Numbered from the stretch's first letter, positions 17,844-27,336 are shown. The stretch: 56,468 nt of DNA from Ectothiorhodospira shaposhnikovii (GCF_016584105.1 NZ_NRSM01000023.1:1-56468), one strand, 5' to 3'. Notes: generated from the sequence alone by a model not told the origin. Numbers and translations are program-made.

Positions 17844-19610
17844 ATGCCACTGGAAGCCTGGTTCACCGCCGCCATCGTAGTCGGCATGTTATCGGTGCTC
17901 ACCCTCACCCGGGCGGCACCGGATCTCGTCTTTTTCGGGGCGGTGGTCCTGTTGCTGCTGACCGGCATCATCTCCCCCGGCGAGGCCTTTGCAGGGTTGT
18001 CCAACCAGGGAGTGATCACGGTGGCCGCCCTGTATATCGTGGTTGCCGGCCTGCGGGAGACGGGGGGAATACAGTGGATCGTCAATCGCCTTCTGGGACG
18101 TCCCAAAAACCTGATGCGTGCCCAGGTACGCCTGACGGGGCCGGTCGCCTTCATGAGCGCCTTTTTGAACAACACCCCGGTGGTGGGCATGCTGATCCCG
18201 GCGGTGAGCGAGTGGGCACGTAAATTCCATTTACCGGTCTCCCGGCTGATGATGCCGCTGTCCTTCGCCGCCATCCTGGGCGGGACCGTGACGGTGATCG
18301 GCACCAGCACCAACCTGGTGGTGAACGGTTTGTTGCTGGAACAGACCGGTGAAGGACTGGGGCTGTTCGACATCGCCTGGGTGGGGGTGCCGGTGGCCCT
18401 GGCCGGACTGGCGTTCATGATCCTGTGCAACCGCTGGCTGTTCGTGGACCGCAAGCCGGCCATCAGCGAAATCGATGACCCCAGGGAATACACCCTGGAG
18501 ATGATCGTTGAAGCCGGCGGCCCCCTGGTGGGCCAGACCATCGAGGCCGCCGGTCTCAGGCACCTGCCCGGCGGCTTTCTCATGGAACTGGACCGGGACG
18601 GCACCCTGATCCCGGCGGTGTCACCCCAGGAAGTCTTGCGGGCCGGGGACCGGCTGATCTTCGTGGGGGTGGTGGAATCCATGGCGGACCTGCAGCGGAT
18701 TCGCGGGCTGACACCGGCCACCCATCAGGTATTCAAACTGGACGGCCGGCGCTCGGATCGAGCATTGCTGGAGGTGGTGGTGTCCAATACCTGCCCGGTG
18801 GTGGGAATGACCATCCGCGACGGGAAGTTTCGCAACCGCTACAACGCGGTGGTGATCGCGGCGGCCCGCAATGGCCAGCGGCTCCGGGGCAAACTGGGAA
18901 ACGTGGTGCTTCGGCCGGGGGATACCCTGCTGGTGGAGGCGGGACCGAGTTTTCTGGCCCAGAACCGCAATCGGCGGGATTTCTTCCTGATGACCCAGGT
19001 ACAGGATTCGGTGGCGCCTCGCCATGACCGGGCGCTGGTGGCGGTGGGAATCCTGGCGGTCATGGTGGGCAGCGCCACCCTGGGGCTTTTGAGCATGCTG
19101 GAAGCAGCGCTGGCGGCGGCGGGGCTGATGGTGCTGACCGGCTGCGTGAGCATATTCTCCGCCCGCAGCAGCCTGGACTGGTCGGTACTGTTGACCATCG
19201 CGGCGGCCTTCGGGGTGGCGGCGGCAATGGAGAACACCGGCCTGGCCCGCTCGATCGCCCTGACCCTGACGGGGCTGGCGGGGACGGACCCGTGGGTGAA
19301 TCTGTTGATGGTGTATCTGGTGACGGCCCTGTTCACCTCGCTGATCACCAACAATGCGGCGGCGGTCCTGATGTTTCCCATCGCATTCGCAGTGGCGGTG
19401 GACCTGGGGGTGAGCGTGCTGCCGTTTGCTGTGATCATCATGTTCGCGGCATCGGCCAGTTTTGCCACGCCGTTCGGCTATCAGACCAATCTGATGGTTT
19501 ATGGTCCCGGGGGCTATCGGTTCAGCGATTATCTGCGAGCGGGTATTCCTATGACGGTGGTGACCGGGGCACTGGCGCTGCTGCTGGTACCCATGGTGTG
19601 GAAGTGGTAG
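17844..19610 (+). CDS. SLC13/DASS-family permease with two RCK_C domains
   Basis: Members of this family import divalent anions such as sulfate, phosphate or dicarboxylates with Na+. From the ATG at 17844 the product has 588 residues; the frame runs back to 17733 but that part is not family-like. Residues 1-215 and about 400-588 form two sets of membrane helices, each with a signature segment (AFLNNTPVVGML and TSLITNNAAAVLMF). Between them lie two RCK_C/TrkA_C-like domains (about 215-390) with GLRHLPGGFLMELDRDG and RNRYNAVVIAAARNG, as in SAC1-like algal and bacterial sulfate carriers. It is convergent with the SulP gene, eight bases apart. The substrate is inferred. Confidence 0.82.
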   Translation: MPLEAWFTAAIVVGMLSVLTLTRAAPDLVFFGAVVLLLLTGIISPGEAFAGLSNQGVITVAALYIVVAGLRETGGIQWIVNRLLGRPKNLMRAQVRLTGPVAFMSAFLNNTPVVGMLIPAVSEWARKFHLPVSRLMMPLSFAAILGGTVTVIGTSTNLVVNGLLLEQTGEGLGLFDIAWVGVPVALAGLAFMILCNRWLFVDRKPAISEIDDPREYTLEMIVEAGGPLVGQTIEAAGLRHLPGGFLMELDRDGTLIPAVSPQEVLRAGDRLIFVGVVESMADLQRIRGLTPATHQVFKLDGRRSDRALLEVVVSNTCPVVGMTIRDGKFRNRYNAVVIAAARNGQRLRGKLGNVVLRPGDTLLVEAGPSFLAQNRNRRDFFLMTQVQDSVAPRHDRALVAVGILAVMVGSATLGLLSMLEAALAAAGLMVLTGCVSIFSARSSLDWSVLLTIAAAFGVAAAMENTGLARSIALTLTGLAGTDPWVNLLMVYLVTALFTSLITNNAAAVLMFPIAFAVAVDLGVSVLPFAVIIMFAASASFATPFGYQTNLMVYGPGGYRFSDYLRAGIPMTVVTGALALLLVPMVWKW

Positions 19611-19618
19611 GAATCAGC

Positions 19619-21745
19619 TCACCCTCCTTGTGAGCTATACCCCTTTTCTTCCCGTCCAGCTTCAGGAAGTTCGCCGCTACCCTGTTCCGCCAGGCGCCCC
19701 TCCAGAGCCCGGATGGCCGCATCGGCGGACGGGAACATGAATCCCTCTCCCACCTGCTCATACAGGCCGGTGCGCTTCATCACCTCCATCACCTGGGGCT
19801 TGAGCCCGGCAAACACCAGACTGATGTCCCGGTTGCGCAGCCGCCAGATCAGGTTGCGCACCACTTCCTCCCCCGAAGCATCCAGTTCATTGATCCCGGA
19901 GGCAATGATGATCACGTAACGGGCCTTGGGGTGACGCGCCAGCAGGCCCAGCATGGCGTCCTCGAAATAAGGCACGTTGGCAAAGTACAACGAACCATCG
20001 AAACGGATGATGCAGATGCGCTCTTCCTCGCCCTTGCCGTGGATGCGGGCATCCGCCAGAGTGCCATCCGGAGTGCGGGCCAGTTCATACACCCGGGGGT
20101 GCATGGTCCGATACAGATACATCACCAGGGCCAGACCGGCGCCGATGAGGATGCCCTTGTCCAGGCTCGGTGCCAGGGCCAGAGTGGCGGCAAAGGTAAC
20201 CAGTGCCGCCATGCCGTCATGCCAGTGGGCCGCCCAGGACTGACGCAGGCCCCGCAGGTTGAGCAGGCTGGCCACGGCCATGATGATGATGCCCGCCAGC
20301 ACCGCCTGAGGTAGATGGTAAAGCCAGGGAGTGAAGAACAGGATCACCAGCAGTACCAGAAGGGCAGTGAAGATGGAGGACATGCCGGTACGTGCCCCCG
20401 AGGCCAGATTGATGGCCGAACGTGAGAAAGAGCCACTCACCGGATAGGCCTGGCTGAAACTGCCCACCACCTTGGCCAGCCCCTGGCCGATGAGTTCCTG
20501 GTTGGGGTCGATGCGCTGGCCGGTGCGGGTGGCCATGGCCTTGGCGATGGCGATGGCCTCGGTAAACCCCACCAGGGCGATGACGAAGGCCGTGCTCAGC
20601 AGCGCCCTCACCATGTCCCAACTGAGCTGGGGCAGGGTCAGGGGCGGCAGGCCGGCGGCCACCTGCCCCACCACATGACCGCCCCCATTGAGATGAATGA
20701 CATTGTCGCGTACGGCGGTGATGCGCCAGACGGGACCTTCCGGTTCCAGCCCAGGCGGCAACTGATCGGCCAGGTAGAAACCCGGGTGCTCGCCCCCGGC
20801 CTGGCGCAAGGGCAGGCCATGGAGCTCCCGCTGCAGGCGACTGATGGTCTCGGCCCGACGCTGACTGTCGTAGATAAGGATATCCACCTGATGGCGATGA
20901 TTCAGGGCCTCCATGGGCGGCAGTTCATCCAGGGTCTTCTTCAGGATGCGGATCCGTGCATCCTCGGTCCTGAGCACCGTCTTCTGGGTATCGAGCTGGA
21001 TCACCAGTTCCTGCACTTGGCCGGAACGTATGTCCTGCAGGGTGATCACCCGGGTCTTTTCAAAACCGACGGCCCAACTGATGACCGTGGCCACGATCAC
21101 CACCACCAGCACCCCGGGCACCCTGGGAAAGCGCTGGCGCAATACCCACATGGTCAGCATGGCCCCCAGACCCATGGCCAGGGTGGGCAGATGGGTCTGG
21201 GGGATCTGCATCAGCATGGATCCGATATCCTGCAGGAACATCCCGCCGGAAACCATGGGCACGCCGAGGATCTGGTTGACCTGGGAGAGCACGATGATGA
21301 TGGCGGCGGCGTTGGTGAAACCGACGATGACCGGATGGGAGATGAAGCTCACCAGGACTCCCAGTCGCAGCAGCCCCATACCCAGTTGCAACAGCCCCAC
21401 CAGCAGGGCCAGGCTGATGGCCAGGGTGATGTATTCCATGGAGTCAGGGGCGGCCAGGGGGATGAGGGCCGATGCTGTGAGCAGGGAGACGATGGCCGCC
21501 GGGCCGGTGGCCAATTGCCGGGAAGAGCCCCACAGGGCGGCCACCATCACCGGCAGGAAGGCGGCGTAGAGTCCGTAGACGGCGGGCAGCCCCGCCAGCT
21601 GGGCATAGGCCATGGACTGGGGAATGAGCACCATGGCCACGGCCAGGCCCGCCATCAGGTCCGCCCGCAGACTGCCTAAGGTCATGGGAAACCAGGTCAG
21701 GAAGGGGAACAGGCGCTTGATGAGGGGCGTGGGGCTAGGGGGCAT
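19619..21745 (-). CDS. SulP (SLC26) anion permease with STAS domain and a ~130-residue insertion
   Basis: SulP proteins carry sulfate, bicarbonate or other anions. The 708 residues start with the family signature (LMAGLAVAMVLIPQSMAYAQ, about 30-49) and end with a STAS domain (about 560-680, with INELDASGEEVV). Between the helix ending near residue 228 (SWAVGFE) and the conserved AGLPPLTLP near 364 there is an extra ~130 residues, hydrophilic and partly coiled-coil-like (RIRILKKTLDELP, ISRLQRELHG). Ordinary members have only a few residues there. Its closeness to the RuBisCO operon would suit bicarbonate supply, while the SLC13 neighbour would suit sulfate; neither is shown. The 429-bp gap on to cbbL holds repeat pair D and two palindromes listed below. 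Confidence 0.85.
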   Translation of the reverse strand: MPPSPTPLIKRLFPFLTWFPMTLGSLRADLMAGLAVAMVLIPQSMAYAQLAGLPAVYGLYAAFLPVMVAALWGSSRQLATGPAAIVSLLTASALIPLAAPDSMEYITLAISLALLVGLLQLGMGLLRLGVLVSFISHPVIVGFTNAAAIIIVLSQVNQILGVPMVSGGMFLQDIGSMLMQIPQTHLPTLAMGLGAMLTMWVLRQRFPRVPGVLVVVIVATVISWAVGFEKTRVITLQDIRSGQVQELVIQLDTQKTVLRTEDARIRILKKTLDELPPMEALNHRHQVDILIYDSQRRAETISRLQRELHGLPLRQAGGEHPGFYLADQLPPGLEPEGPVWRITAVRDNVIHLNGGGHVVGQVAAGLPPLTLPQLSWDMVRALLSTAFVIALVGFTEAIAIAKAMATRTGQRIDPNQELIGQGLAKVVGSFSQAYPVSGSFSRSAINLASGARTGMSSIFTALLVLLVILFFTPWLYHLPQAVLAGIIIMAVASLLNLRGLRQSWAAHWHDGMAALVTFAATLALAPSLDKGILIGAGLALVMYLYRTMHPRVYELARTPDGTLADARIHGKGEEERICIIRFDGSLYFANVPYFEDAMLGLLARHPKARYVIIIASGINELDASGEEVVRNLIWRLRNRDISLVFAGLKPQVMEVMKRTGLYEQVGEGFMFPSADAAIRALEGRLAEQGSGELPEAGREEKGYSSQGG

Positions 21746-21890
21746 GGTCCTGAGGAGGTTGGGTGCTCAACTCATGCCAAAAAGTTTAACACTTATAACC
21801 TGAAATTTACCGATAAACAGCCCGGGGTTGTTCTGCGTCAGTCATTATCCCGCTTCGCCCCTCACACCCGGGTCCCCCTCCGGCCTGGCT

Positions 21891-21985
21891 CGTCATTCCC
21901 GCCCCCATAGAAGTCATTCCCGCGAAAGCGGGAACCCAGGCCACGGAACGAAAACCCCGGACTCCCGCTTTCGCGGGAGTGACGG
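21891..21985. repeat. REP-like palindromes D, one complete pair and a truncated unit
   Basis: A complete facing pair (GTCATTCCCGCGAAAGCGGG at 21913-21932, continuing AACCC, and ACTCCCGCTTTCGCGGGAGT at 21961-21980) is preceded by a truncated unit CGTCATTCCCGCCCCCATAG at 21891-21910. It lies between the SulP gene and the cbb promoter region, which divides two divergent units. The partial third unit points to duplication or decay. Confidence 0.85.
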
Positions 21986-22020
21986 GCATGGACTCCACTC
22001 TGATCCTCATTCAATAAACA

Positions 22021-22036
22021 ATAAGTTATAACTTAT
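22021..22036. promoter_or_regulatory. 16-bp palindrome upstream of cbbL
   Basis: ATAAGTTATAACTTAT is a perfect 16-bp palindrome in an AT-rich stretch about 140 bases before cbbL. The sharp AT richness in this GC-rich genome and the position suit a transcription-factor site. CbbR, a LysR-type regulator of cbb operons, is the natural candidate, though no cbbR gene lies in the window. It might equally serve the divergent SulP gene. Confidence 0.45.
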
Positions 22037-22059
22037 ACATACAATCATCATAATTGATT

Positions 22060-22078
22060 ATCTATTATACCTATAGAT
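22060..22078. promoter_or_regulatory. LysR-type inverted repeat upstream of cbbL
   Basis: ATCTAT-TATACCT-ATAGAT is an inverted repeat with 6-base arms and a 7-base spacer, about 100 bases before the cbbL start. LysR-type regulators bind partly symmetric sites of this size containing T-N11-A. It lies 23 bases after the 16-bp palindrome, so the two could form a recognition and activation pair. The binding factor is inferred. Confidence 0.45.
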
Positions 22079-22174
22079 CATGTAGTCTCTTCCCATCGAG
22101 TTTCGGTACGCTTTACCCACGACCCGGCTTGATCCGGGACGTGGTTCAAAACATCAAGTCCAAAGGAGTCGATG

Positions 22175-23596
22175 ATGGCAGTCAAGACCTACAGTGCCGG
22201 TGTGAAAGAATACCGCCAGACCTACTGGACCCCGGAATACACCCCCCGGGATACCGACATCCTCGCCTGCTTCAAGGTGACCCCGCAGCCGGGGGTGGAC
22301 CGCGAGGAAGCCGCCGCCGCAGTGGCCGCCGAGTCCTCCACCGGCACCTGGACCACCGTCTGGACCGACCTGCTCACCGATCTGGACTACTATAAGGGCC
22401 GCGCTTACCACATCGAGGACGTACCCGGCGACGACGAGTGCTTCTATGCCTTCATCGCCTACCCCATCGACCTGTTCGAGGAAGGCTCGGTGGTGAACGT
22501 GTTCACCTCTCTGGTGGGCAACGTATTCGGGTTCAAGGCCGTGCGCGCCCTGCGCCTGGAAGACGTGCGCTTCCCCATCGCCTACGTCAAGACCTGCGGC
22601 GGTCCTCCCCATGGCATCCAGGTGGAGCGGGACATCATGAACAAGTACGGCCGTCCCCTGCTGGGCTGCACCATCAAGCCCAAGCTGGGCCTGTCGGCCA
22701 AGAATTACGGCCGCGCCGTCTATGAATGTCTGCGCGGCGGCCTGGACTTCACCAAGGACGACGAGAACGTCAATTCCCAGCCCTTCATGCGCTGGCGCCA
22801 ACGGTTCGACTTCGTCATGGAGGCCATCAACAAGGCCGAGATGGAGACCGGTGAGCGCAAGGGCCATTATCTGAACGTGACCGCCCCCACCCCGGAAGAG
22901 ATGTACAAGCGGGCCGAGTACGCCAAGGAAATCGGTGCCCCCATCATCATGCACGACTACATCACCGGCGGCTTCTGCGCCAACACGGGCCTGGCCAACT
23001 GGTGCCGCGAGAACGGCATGCTGCTGCACATCCACCGCGCCATGCACGCGGTCATGGACCGTCATCCGCGTCACGGCATCCACTTCCGGGTACTGGCCAA
23101 GATCCTTCGCCTGTCCGGTGGTGACCACCTGCACACCGGCACCGTGGTGGGCAAGCTGGAAGGCGACCGCGCCGCCACCATGGGCTGGATCGACCTGCTG
23201 CGTGAGTCCTATGTGAAGGAAGACCGTTCCCGCGGCATCTTCTTCGATCAGGACTGGGGCTCCATGCCCGGGGTGTTCGCGGTGGCTTCCGGCGGCATCC
23301 ATGTCTGGCACATGCCGGCCCTGGTCACCATCTTCGGCGACGACTCGGTGCTGCAGTTCGGTGGCGGCACCCTGGGTCATCCCTGGGGCAACGCCGCCGG
23401 TGCCTCCGCCAACCGCGTGGCCCTGGAAGCCTGCGTGCAGGCCCGCAACGAAGGACGTGAACTGGAGAAGGAAGGCAAGGACATCCTCACCGCCGCCGCC
23501 CAGCACAGCCCCGAACTCAAGATCGCCATGGAAACCTGGAAAGAGATCAAGTTCGAGTTCGATACCGTGGACAAGCTGGACGTGCAGCACCGCTAA
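22175..23596 (+). CDS. cbbL: RuBisCO large subunit, form IA
   Basis: The large subunit fixes CO2 onto ribulose-1,5-bisphosphate in the Calvin cycle. Two ATG codons stand in tandem; the second (22175) is spaced properly from AAAGGAG and gives 473 residues. Catalytic residues are all present: Lys168 and Lys170 in CTIKPKLG, the carbamylated Lys194 in FTKDDE, His287 in HIHRAMHA, and loop-6 Lys327 in VVGKLEGD. The sequence is of the green-like form I type of proteobacteria. It heads cbbL-cbbS-cbbQ-cbbO. No carboxysome shell genes follow, so this is the kind of form IA associated with CbbQO rather than with a cso operon, at least locally. Confidence 0.97.
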   Translation: MAVKTYSAGVKEYRQTYWTPEYTPRDTDILACFKVTPQPGVDREEAAAAVAAESSTGTWTTVWTDLLTDLDYYKGRAYHIEDVPGDDECFYAFIAYPIDLFEEGSVVNVFTSLVGNVFGFKAVRALRLEDVRFPIAYVKTCGGPPHGIQVERDIMNKYGRPLLGCTIKPKLGLSAKNYGRAVYECLRGGLDFTKDDENVNSQPFMRWRQRFDFVMEAINKAEMETGERKGHYLNVTAPTPEEMYKRAEYAKEIGAPIIMHDYITGGFCANTGLANWCRENGMLLHIHRAMHAVMDRHPRHGIHFRVLAKILRLSGGDHLHTGTVVGKLEGDRAATMGWIDLLRESYVKEDRSRGIFFDQDWGSMPGVFAVASGGIHVWHMPALVTIFGDDSVLQFGGGTLGHPWGNAAGASANRVALEACVQARNEGRELEKEGKDILTAAAQHSPELKIAMETWKEIKFEFDTVDKLDVQHR

Positions 23597-23609
23597 GCGG
23601 CCTTGCCGG

Positions 23610-23629
23610 GGGCGGCCGTCGGGCCGCCC
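23610..23629 (+). promoter_or_regulatory. GC-rich hairpin between cbbL and cbbS
   Basis: GGGCGGCC-GTCG-GGCCGCCC forms a perfect 8-bp stem with a 4-nt loop, 13 bases after the cbbL stop. There is no T run, so it is unlikely to terminate. It probably stabilises the 3' end of the cbbL message or marks a processing point. Confidence 0.6.
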
Positions 23630-23660
23630 CGCCCCCAGACACTGAAAAGAGGATAAGACC

Positions 23661-23993
23661 ATGTCCGAGATCCAGAGCTTCAAGCAATCCGAAAAGTACG
23701 AGACCTTCTCCTATCTGCCGCAGATGACCGCCGACCAGGTGCGCAAGCAGGTGGAATACATGATCAGCAAGGGCTGGAACCCGGCCATCGAGCACAGCGA
23801 ACCGGAAAATGCCTTCGGCTCCTTCTGGTACATGTGGAAGCTGCCCATGTTCGGCGAGCAGTCCGTGGATACGGTGCTGGCCGAAGTGGAGGCCTGCAAG
23901 AAGGAGCATCCCGATCACCTGGTGCGTGTGATCGGTTATGACAACTTCGCCCAGTGCCAGGGAACGTCCTTCGTCGTCCATCGCGGCGAGTAA
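23661..23993 (+). CDS. cbbS: RuBisCO small subunit
   Basis: The 110-residue small subunit caps the L8 core of form I RuBisCO. The sequence has the family pattern: [10 protein letters not shown] near the N-terminus, [11 protein letters not shown], and [10 protein letters not shown] in the middle. The length is normal for proteobacterial form IA small subunits. It follows cbbL by 64 bases with a GAGGAT ribosome site. Two hairpins follow its stop before cbbQ. Confidence 0.97.
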   Translation: MSEIQSFKQSEKYETFSYLPQMTADQVRKQVEYMISKGWNPAIEHSEPENAFGSFWYMWKLPMFGEQSVDTVLAEVEACKKEHPDHLVRVIGYDNFAQCQGTSFVVHRGE

Positions 23994-23997
23994 GCTT

Positions 23998-24083
23998 TCC
24001 CCTCACCCCAACCCCTCTCACCCCAGGGGAGAGGGGTCTTGGCTCCCCCTTCTCCCCCTGGGAGAAGGGCCGGGGATGAGGGA
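23998..24083. repeat. Double-hairpin intergenic repeat between cbbS and cbbQ
   Basis: Two strong inverted repeats lie in tandem: ACCCCTCTC/GAGAGGGGT (24011-24037, 9-bp stem) and CCCTTCTCCC/GGGAGAAGGG (24047-24069, 10-bp stem, 3-nt loop). The outer edges CCCTCACCCC and GGGGATGAGGG are also complementary. The block resembles a CCCTCACCCCAACCCCTCTC-type repeat that occurs between genes in many proteobacterial genomes. Its position allows it to set the ratio of cbbLS to cbbQO transcripts. The remaining ~100 bases before cbbQ show nothing else clear. Confidence 0.75.
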
Positions 24084-24184
24084 CCGGAATATCTCCACCA
24101 CTCCCTCATCCCAATCCCCCCGCGGGGATCCCATTCGAAACGATGGCACCACCGGTAATGTCCGGAGGTCCGAGGGAGTGACTC

Positions 24185-24988
24185 ATGCACGAAACCATCC
24201 GCGATTATCAGATCAAGGAAGAACCCTACTACCGCGCCGTCGGCGATGAGGTGGCCCTGTACGAAGCCGCCTATGCCGTGCGCATGCCCATGATGCTCAA
24301 GGGGCCCACCGGCTGCGGCAAGACCCGCTTCGTGGAATACATGGCCTGGAAGCTGGGCAAGCCCCTGATCACCGTGGCCTGCAACGAGGACATGACCGCC
24401 TCGGACCTGGTGGGCCGCTATCTGCTGGATGCCGACGGCACCCGCTGGCAGGACGGTCCCCTCACCCTGGCCGCCCGCCATGGCGCCATCTGTTACCTGG
24501 ATGAGGTGGTGGAAGCCCGTCAGGACACCGTGGTGGTGATCCATCCCCTTACCGACAACCGCCGGGTACTGCCGCTGGAAAAGAAGGGCGAACTGGTACG
24601 CGCTCATCCCGACTTCCAGCTGGTCATCTCCTACAACCCCGGCTACCAGAGCCTGATGAAGGATCTCAAGCAGTCCACCAAGCAGCGCTTCGGCGCCCTG
24701 GACTTCGATTACCCGGAGGCGGGCCTGGAAGCGGAGATCGTTGCCCACGAAACCGGCATCTCCAGCGACACGGCGAAGAAACTGGTGAGCGTGGCGGAAC
24801 GGGCCAGGAACCTGAAGGGTCACGGCCTGGATGAAGGCATCTCCACCCGCATGCTGGTCCATGCCGGCTCCCTGATCGCCCGCGACGTGGAACCCCTGGC
24901 CGCCTGCCGCATGGCCCTGGTGCGTCCCCTCACCGATGATCCGGACATGCGCGACGCCCTGGACGCGGCGGTCACCACCTTTTTCTGA
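24185..24988 (+). CDS. cbbQ: RuBisCO activase AAA+ subunit CbbQ
   Basis: CbbQ is a MoxR-type AAA+ ATPase that, with CbbO, strips inhibitory sugar phosphates from RuBisCO. The 267-residue protein has Walker A GPTGCGKT (about 40-47), Walker [12 protein letters not shown], a sensor-1 asparagine in VISYNPGY, and a C-terminal helical lid. Its position directly after cbbLS is the usual one. The ATG is in the context GAGTGACTCATG, with a weak ribosome site. Its stop overlaps an ATG of the cbbO frame (TGATG). Confidence 0.95.
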   Translation: MHETIRDYQIKEEPYYRAVGDEVALYEAAYAVRMPMMLKGPTGCGKTRFVEYMAWKLGKPLITVACNEDMTASDLVGRYLLDADGTRWQDGPLTLAARHGAICYLDEVVEARQDTVVVIHPLTDNRRVLPLEKKGELVRAHPDFQLVISYNPGYQSLMKDLKQSTKQRFGALDFDYPEAGLEAEIVAHETGISSDTAKKLVSVAERARNLKGHGLDEGISTRMLVHAGSLIARDVEPLAACRMALVRPLTDDPDMRDALDAAVTTFF

Positions 24989-25017
24989 TGCCCCACGCGG
25001 CAGGAGAAATCAGGCCC

Positions 25018-27336
25018 ATGAGCATCCATCTGGAAGACTACCCCGAGCTGCTGGAAGACCTGGGCGGCCATGCCGTCGAGGTCCTGGAATCGGCCTGGCA
25101 GGAAGCGGTGCGCAGCTTCAGCTCCGCGGGCCTGAAAAACTACTATATGGAAGGCGCCCGCGCCCTCCACGCCCTGGGCAAGGGCAACGAACCCGTGGCG
25201 GCCTTCATCCAGGAGAGCCCCGTGGTGGCTCGGGAACTGGGGGAAGACGCGGTGATGGACCTGATCGAGAGCGTCATCAAGCTCTCATCCAAGACCAGCG
25301 GCGCGGTCATCAGCCTGGTGATCGCCACCAGTCCGGTGGCCTCCCGGCGACTGGCGGACCCTACCCTGTTCAAGGGTTATCTGCGTCTGCTGGACAACCT
25401 GGTGGCCCAGGTGCCCCGAGGGGTGCGGCCCATGCTGGAACACCTGGACCAGCTGCTCACCCATCTCACCCTGGGGGGACTGCGGCGCTGGGCCCTGTGG
25501 GGGGCCAAGGTCCATGGTCGGGACTTCAAGGCCCAGACCGCCTATTTCGGGCTGGAGACACCCGAATCCCGCTCGGTGTTCCAGAACGAGCGGCGCGGCA
25601 CCCTGTTCGTGGACGTGCAGCGACGGATCAACATGTACCTGCGCGCCCTCTGGGCCCGGGACTTCTTCCTGCGCCCCACCAGCGGCGATTTCGAATCCCG
25701 CGAGGGGGTGCGCCCCTTCATCGACGGCTTCACCCTCTATGTACCTGATGCCTATGACGACGGGTTCGGCATCGGCGGCCTGCAGATCTATCGGGCCACG
25801 GCGGCCCACGGGGCGGCCCATCTGGTCCACAGCCGCAGCCCCTTGCCGGCAGACGATCCCGGCGGTCTCACCGGCATGCTGGTGGGACTGTTCGAAGATG
25901 CCCGGGTGGAGTCCCTGGCCCTGACCGCCTTTCCCGGCCTGCGCCAGCTCTGGCTGCCCATGCATGTGACCGGACCAAAAGACGGCGACGGCACCACCGC
26001 CCTACTGGGCCGCACCGCCCGTGCCCTGCTGGATCCGGACTACGAGGATCCACACCCCTTCGTGCAGCTGGCACGGACTCGGTTCGACGAAGCCGCGGCG
26101 GATTTGACCCGTCACGACCTGGCCTGGGAACTGGCCCACCAGCTGGCCCCGATCTTCCCCGGAGACGAGCCCTTCAGTACTCGCCATCACCATATCCCGG
26201 TGCTGTACCGGGATGACAATCGGTATATATGGACCCTGGGGGGACAGGAGGATGTGGATCTGATCCGCCTCCGGGAACAACCCCAGGTACGGCGCAACGT
26301 CAGCCTCATGGAAATGGTCAACGGACTGGACGTGCCCTTTGCCGGGGATGACGCCCAGGAGATCTGGACCCTGAGCACGGAGTTCTTCTGCGACGAGGAA
26401 GACATCAGCCTCAACGAAAAGGAAGGCAAGCCGCCGGTGTCGGCCCCGTTCCATTATCCGGAATGGGATTACCAGATGCAGCTGGAGCGCCCCCACTGGT
26501 GCACCCTGCTGGAACGCCGTCCCCGGACCGGGGACCCGGCCGAGATCGACGCGGTGGCGCAGCGCCACAAGCCGCTGATCAGCCGCCTGAAATACCTGAT
26601 CGAGGCAATGCAGCCCCAGGGCGTGCAGCGCTATCGGCGCCAGCCGGAGGGGGACGAACTGGATCTGAACGCGGTGGTGGAGTCCCTGGTGGATCTGCGC
26701 ATGGGACGGCAACCGGACACCCGGGTGCATATCCGCACCGAGCGCAAGGTGCGGGACCTGTCGGTACTGGTGCTGATCGACCTGTCCGAGTCCACCAACG
26801 ACAAGGTGCGCGGCACCGACAGCACGGTGCTGGATCTGGCCCGGGAGGCCACGGCGTTGCTGGCGGGTGCCTTGTCGAAGATCGGTGATCCCTTCGCCAT
26901 TCACGGCTTTGATTCCGATGGCCGTCATGACGTGGAGTATTACCGGTTCAAGGATTTCGATGCCCCCTATGACGACACCGTGAAGGCCCGTCTGGCGGGG
27001 ATGACGGGGCAGATGTCCACCCGCATGGGCGCGGCGATCCGCCATGCCGGCGAGCATCTGCGGCGGCGACCCTCGCGGCGCAAGCTGCTACTGATCGTGA
27101 CGGACGGGGAGCCGGCGGATACGGACGTGCGGGATCCCCAGTACCTGCGCCAGGACGCCAAGCATGCGGTGGAGGAAGTGGCCAAACACGGGGTCTACAG
27201 TTTCTGCATGAGCCTGGACCCCCACGCGGATGACTATGTGGAGCGGATCTTCGGGGCGCGGCGCTACATGGTGGTGGATCATGTGGCCCGACTGCCGGAA
27301 ACCCTGCCGATGCTCTATGCCGGACTGACCCGATAA
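25018..27336 (+). CDS. cbbO: RuBisCO activase adaptor CbbO, von Willebrand A domain
   Basis: CbbO is the substrate adaptor of the CbbQ hexamer. From the ATG at 25018 (MSIHLEDYPELL, GGAGA upstream) it has 772 residues; the frame also has an ATG at 24988 overlapping cbbQ, which would add ten residues. The N-terminal ~500 residues are the CbbO-specific helical region, and the last ~190 form a von Willebrand A domain with metal-ion site DLSES at about 588. In the family this domain contacts RuBisCO through its metal ion. It belongs to the cbbLSQO operon. Confidence 0.94.
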   Translation: MSIHLEDYPELLEDLGGHAVEVLESAWQEAVRSFSSAGLKNYYMEGARALHALGKGNEPVAAFIQESPVVARELGEDAVMDLIESVIKLSSKTSGAVISLVIATSPVASRRLADPTLFKGYLRLLDNLVAQVPRGVRPMLEHLDQLLTHLTLGGLRRWALWGAKVHGRDFKAQTAYFGLETPESRSVFQNERRGTLFVDVQRRINMYLRALWARDFFLRPTSGDFESREGVRPFIDGFTLYVPDAYDDGFGIGGLQIYRATAAHGAAHLVHSRSPLPADDPGGLTGMLVGLFEDARVESLALTAFPGLRQLWLPMHVTGPKDGDGTTALLGRTARALLDPDYEDPHPFVQLARTRFDEAAADLTRHDLAWELAHQLAPIFPGDEPFSTRHHHIPVLYRDDNRYIWTLGGQEDVDLIRLREQPQVRRNVSLMEMVNGLDVPFAGDDAQEIWTLSTEFFCDEEDISLNEKEGKPPVSAPFHYPEWDYQMQLERPHWCTLLERRPRTGDPAEIDAVAQRHKPLISRLKYLIEAMQPQGVQRYRRQPEGDELDLNAVVESLVDLRMGRQPDTRVHIRTERKVRDLSVLVLIDLSESTNDKVRGTDSTVLDLAREATALLAGALSKIGDPFAIHGFDSDGRHDVEYYRFKDFDAPYDDTVKARLAGMTGQMSTRMGAAIRHAGEHLRRRPSRRKLLLIVTDGEPADTDVRDPQYLRQDAKHAVEEVAKHGVYSFCMSLDPHADDYVERIFGARRYMVVDHVARLPETLPMLYAGLTR

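Noticed and set aside
22154..23683. Long minus-strand open frame opposite cbbL
   Set aside because: It is the complement of a certain gene; composition and motifs are those of a shadow frame.
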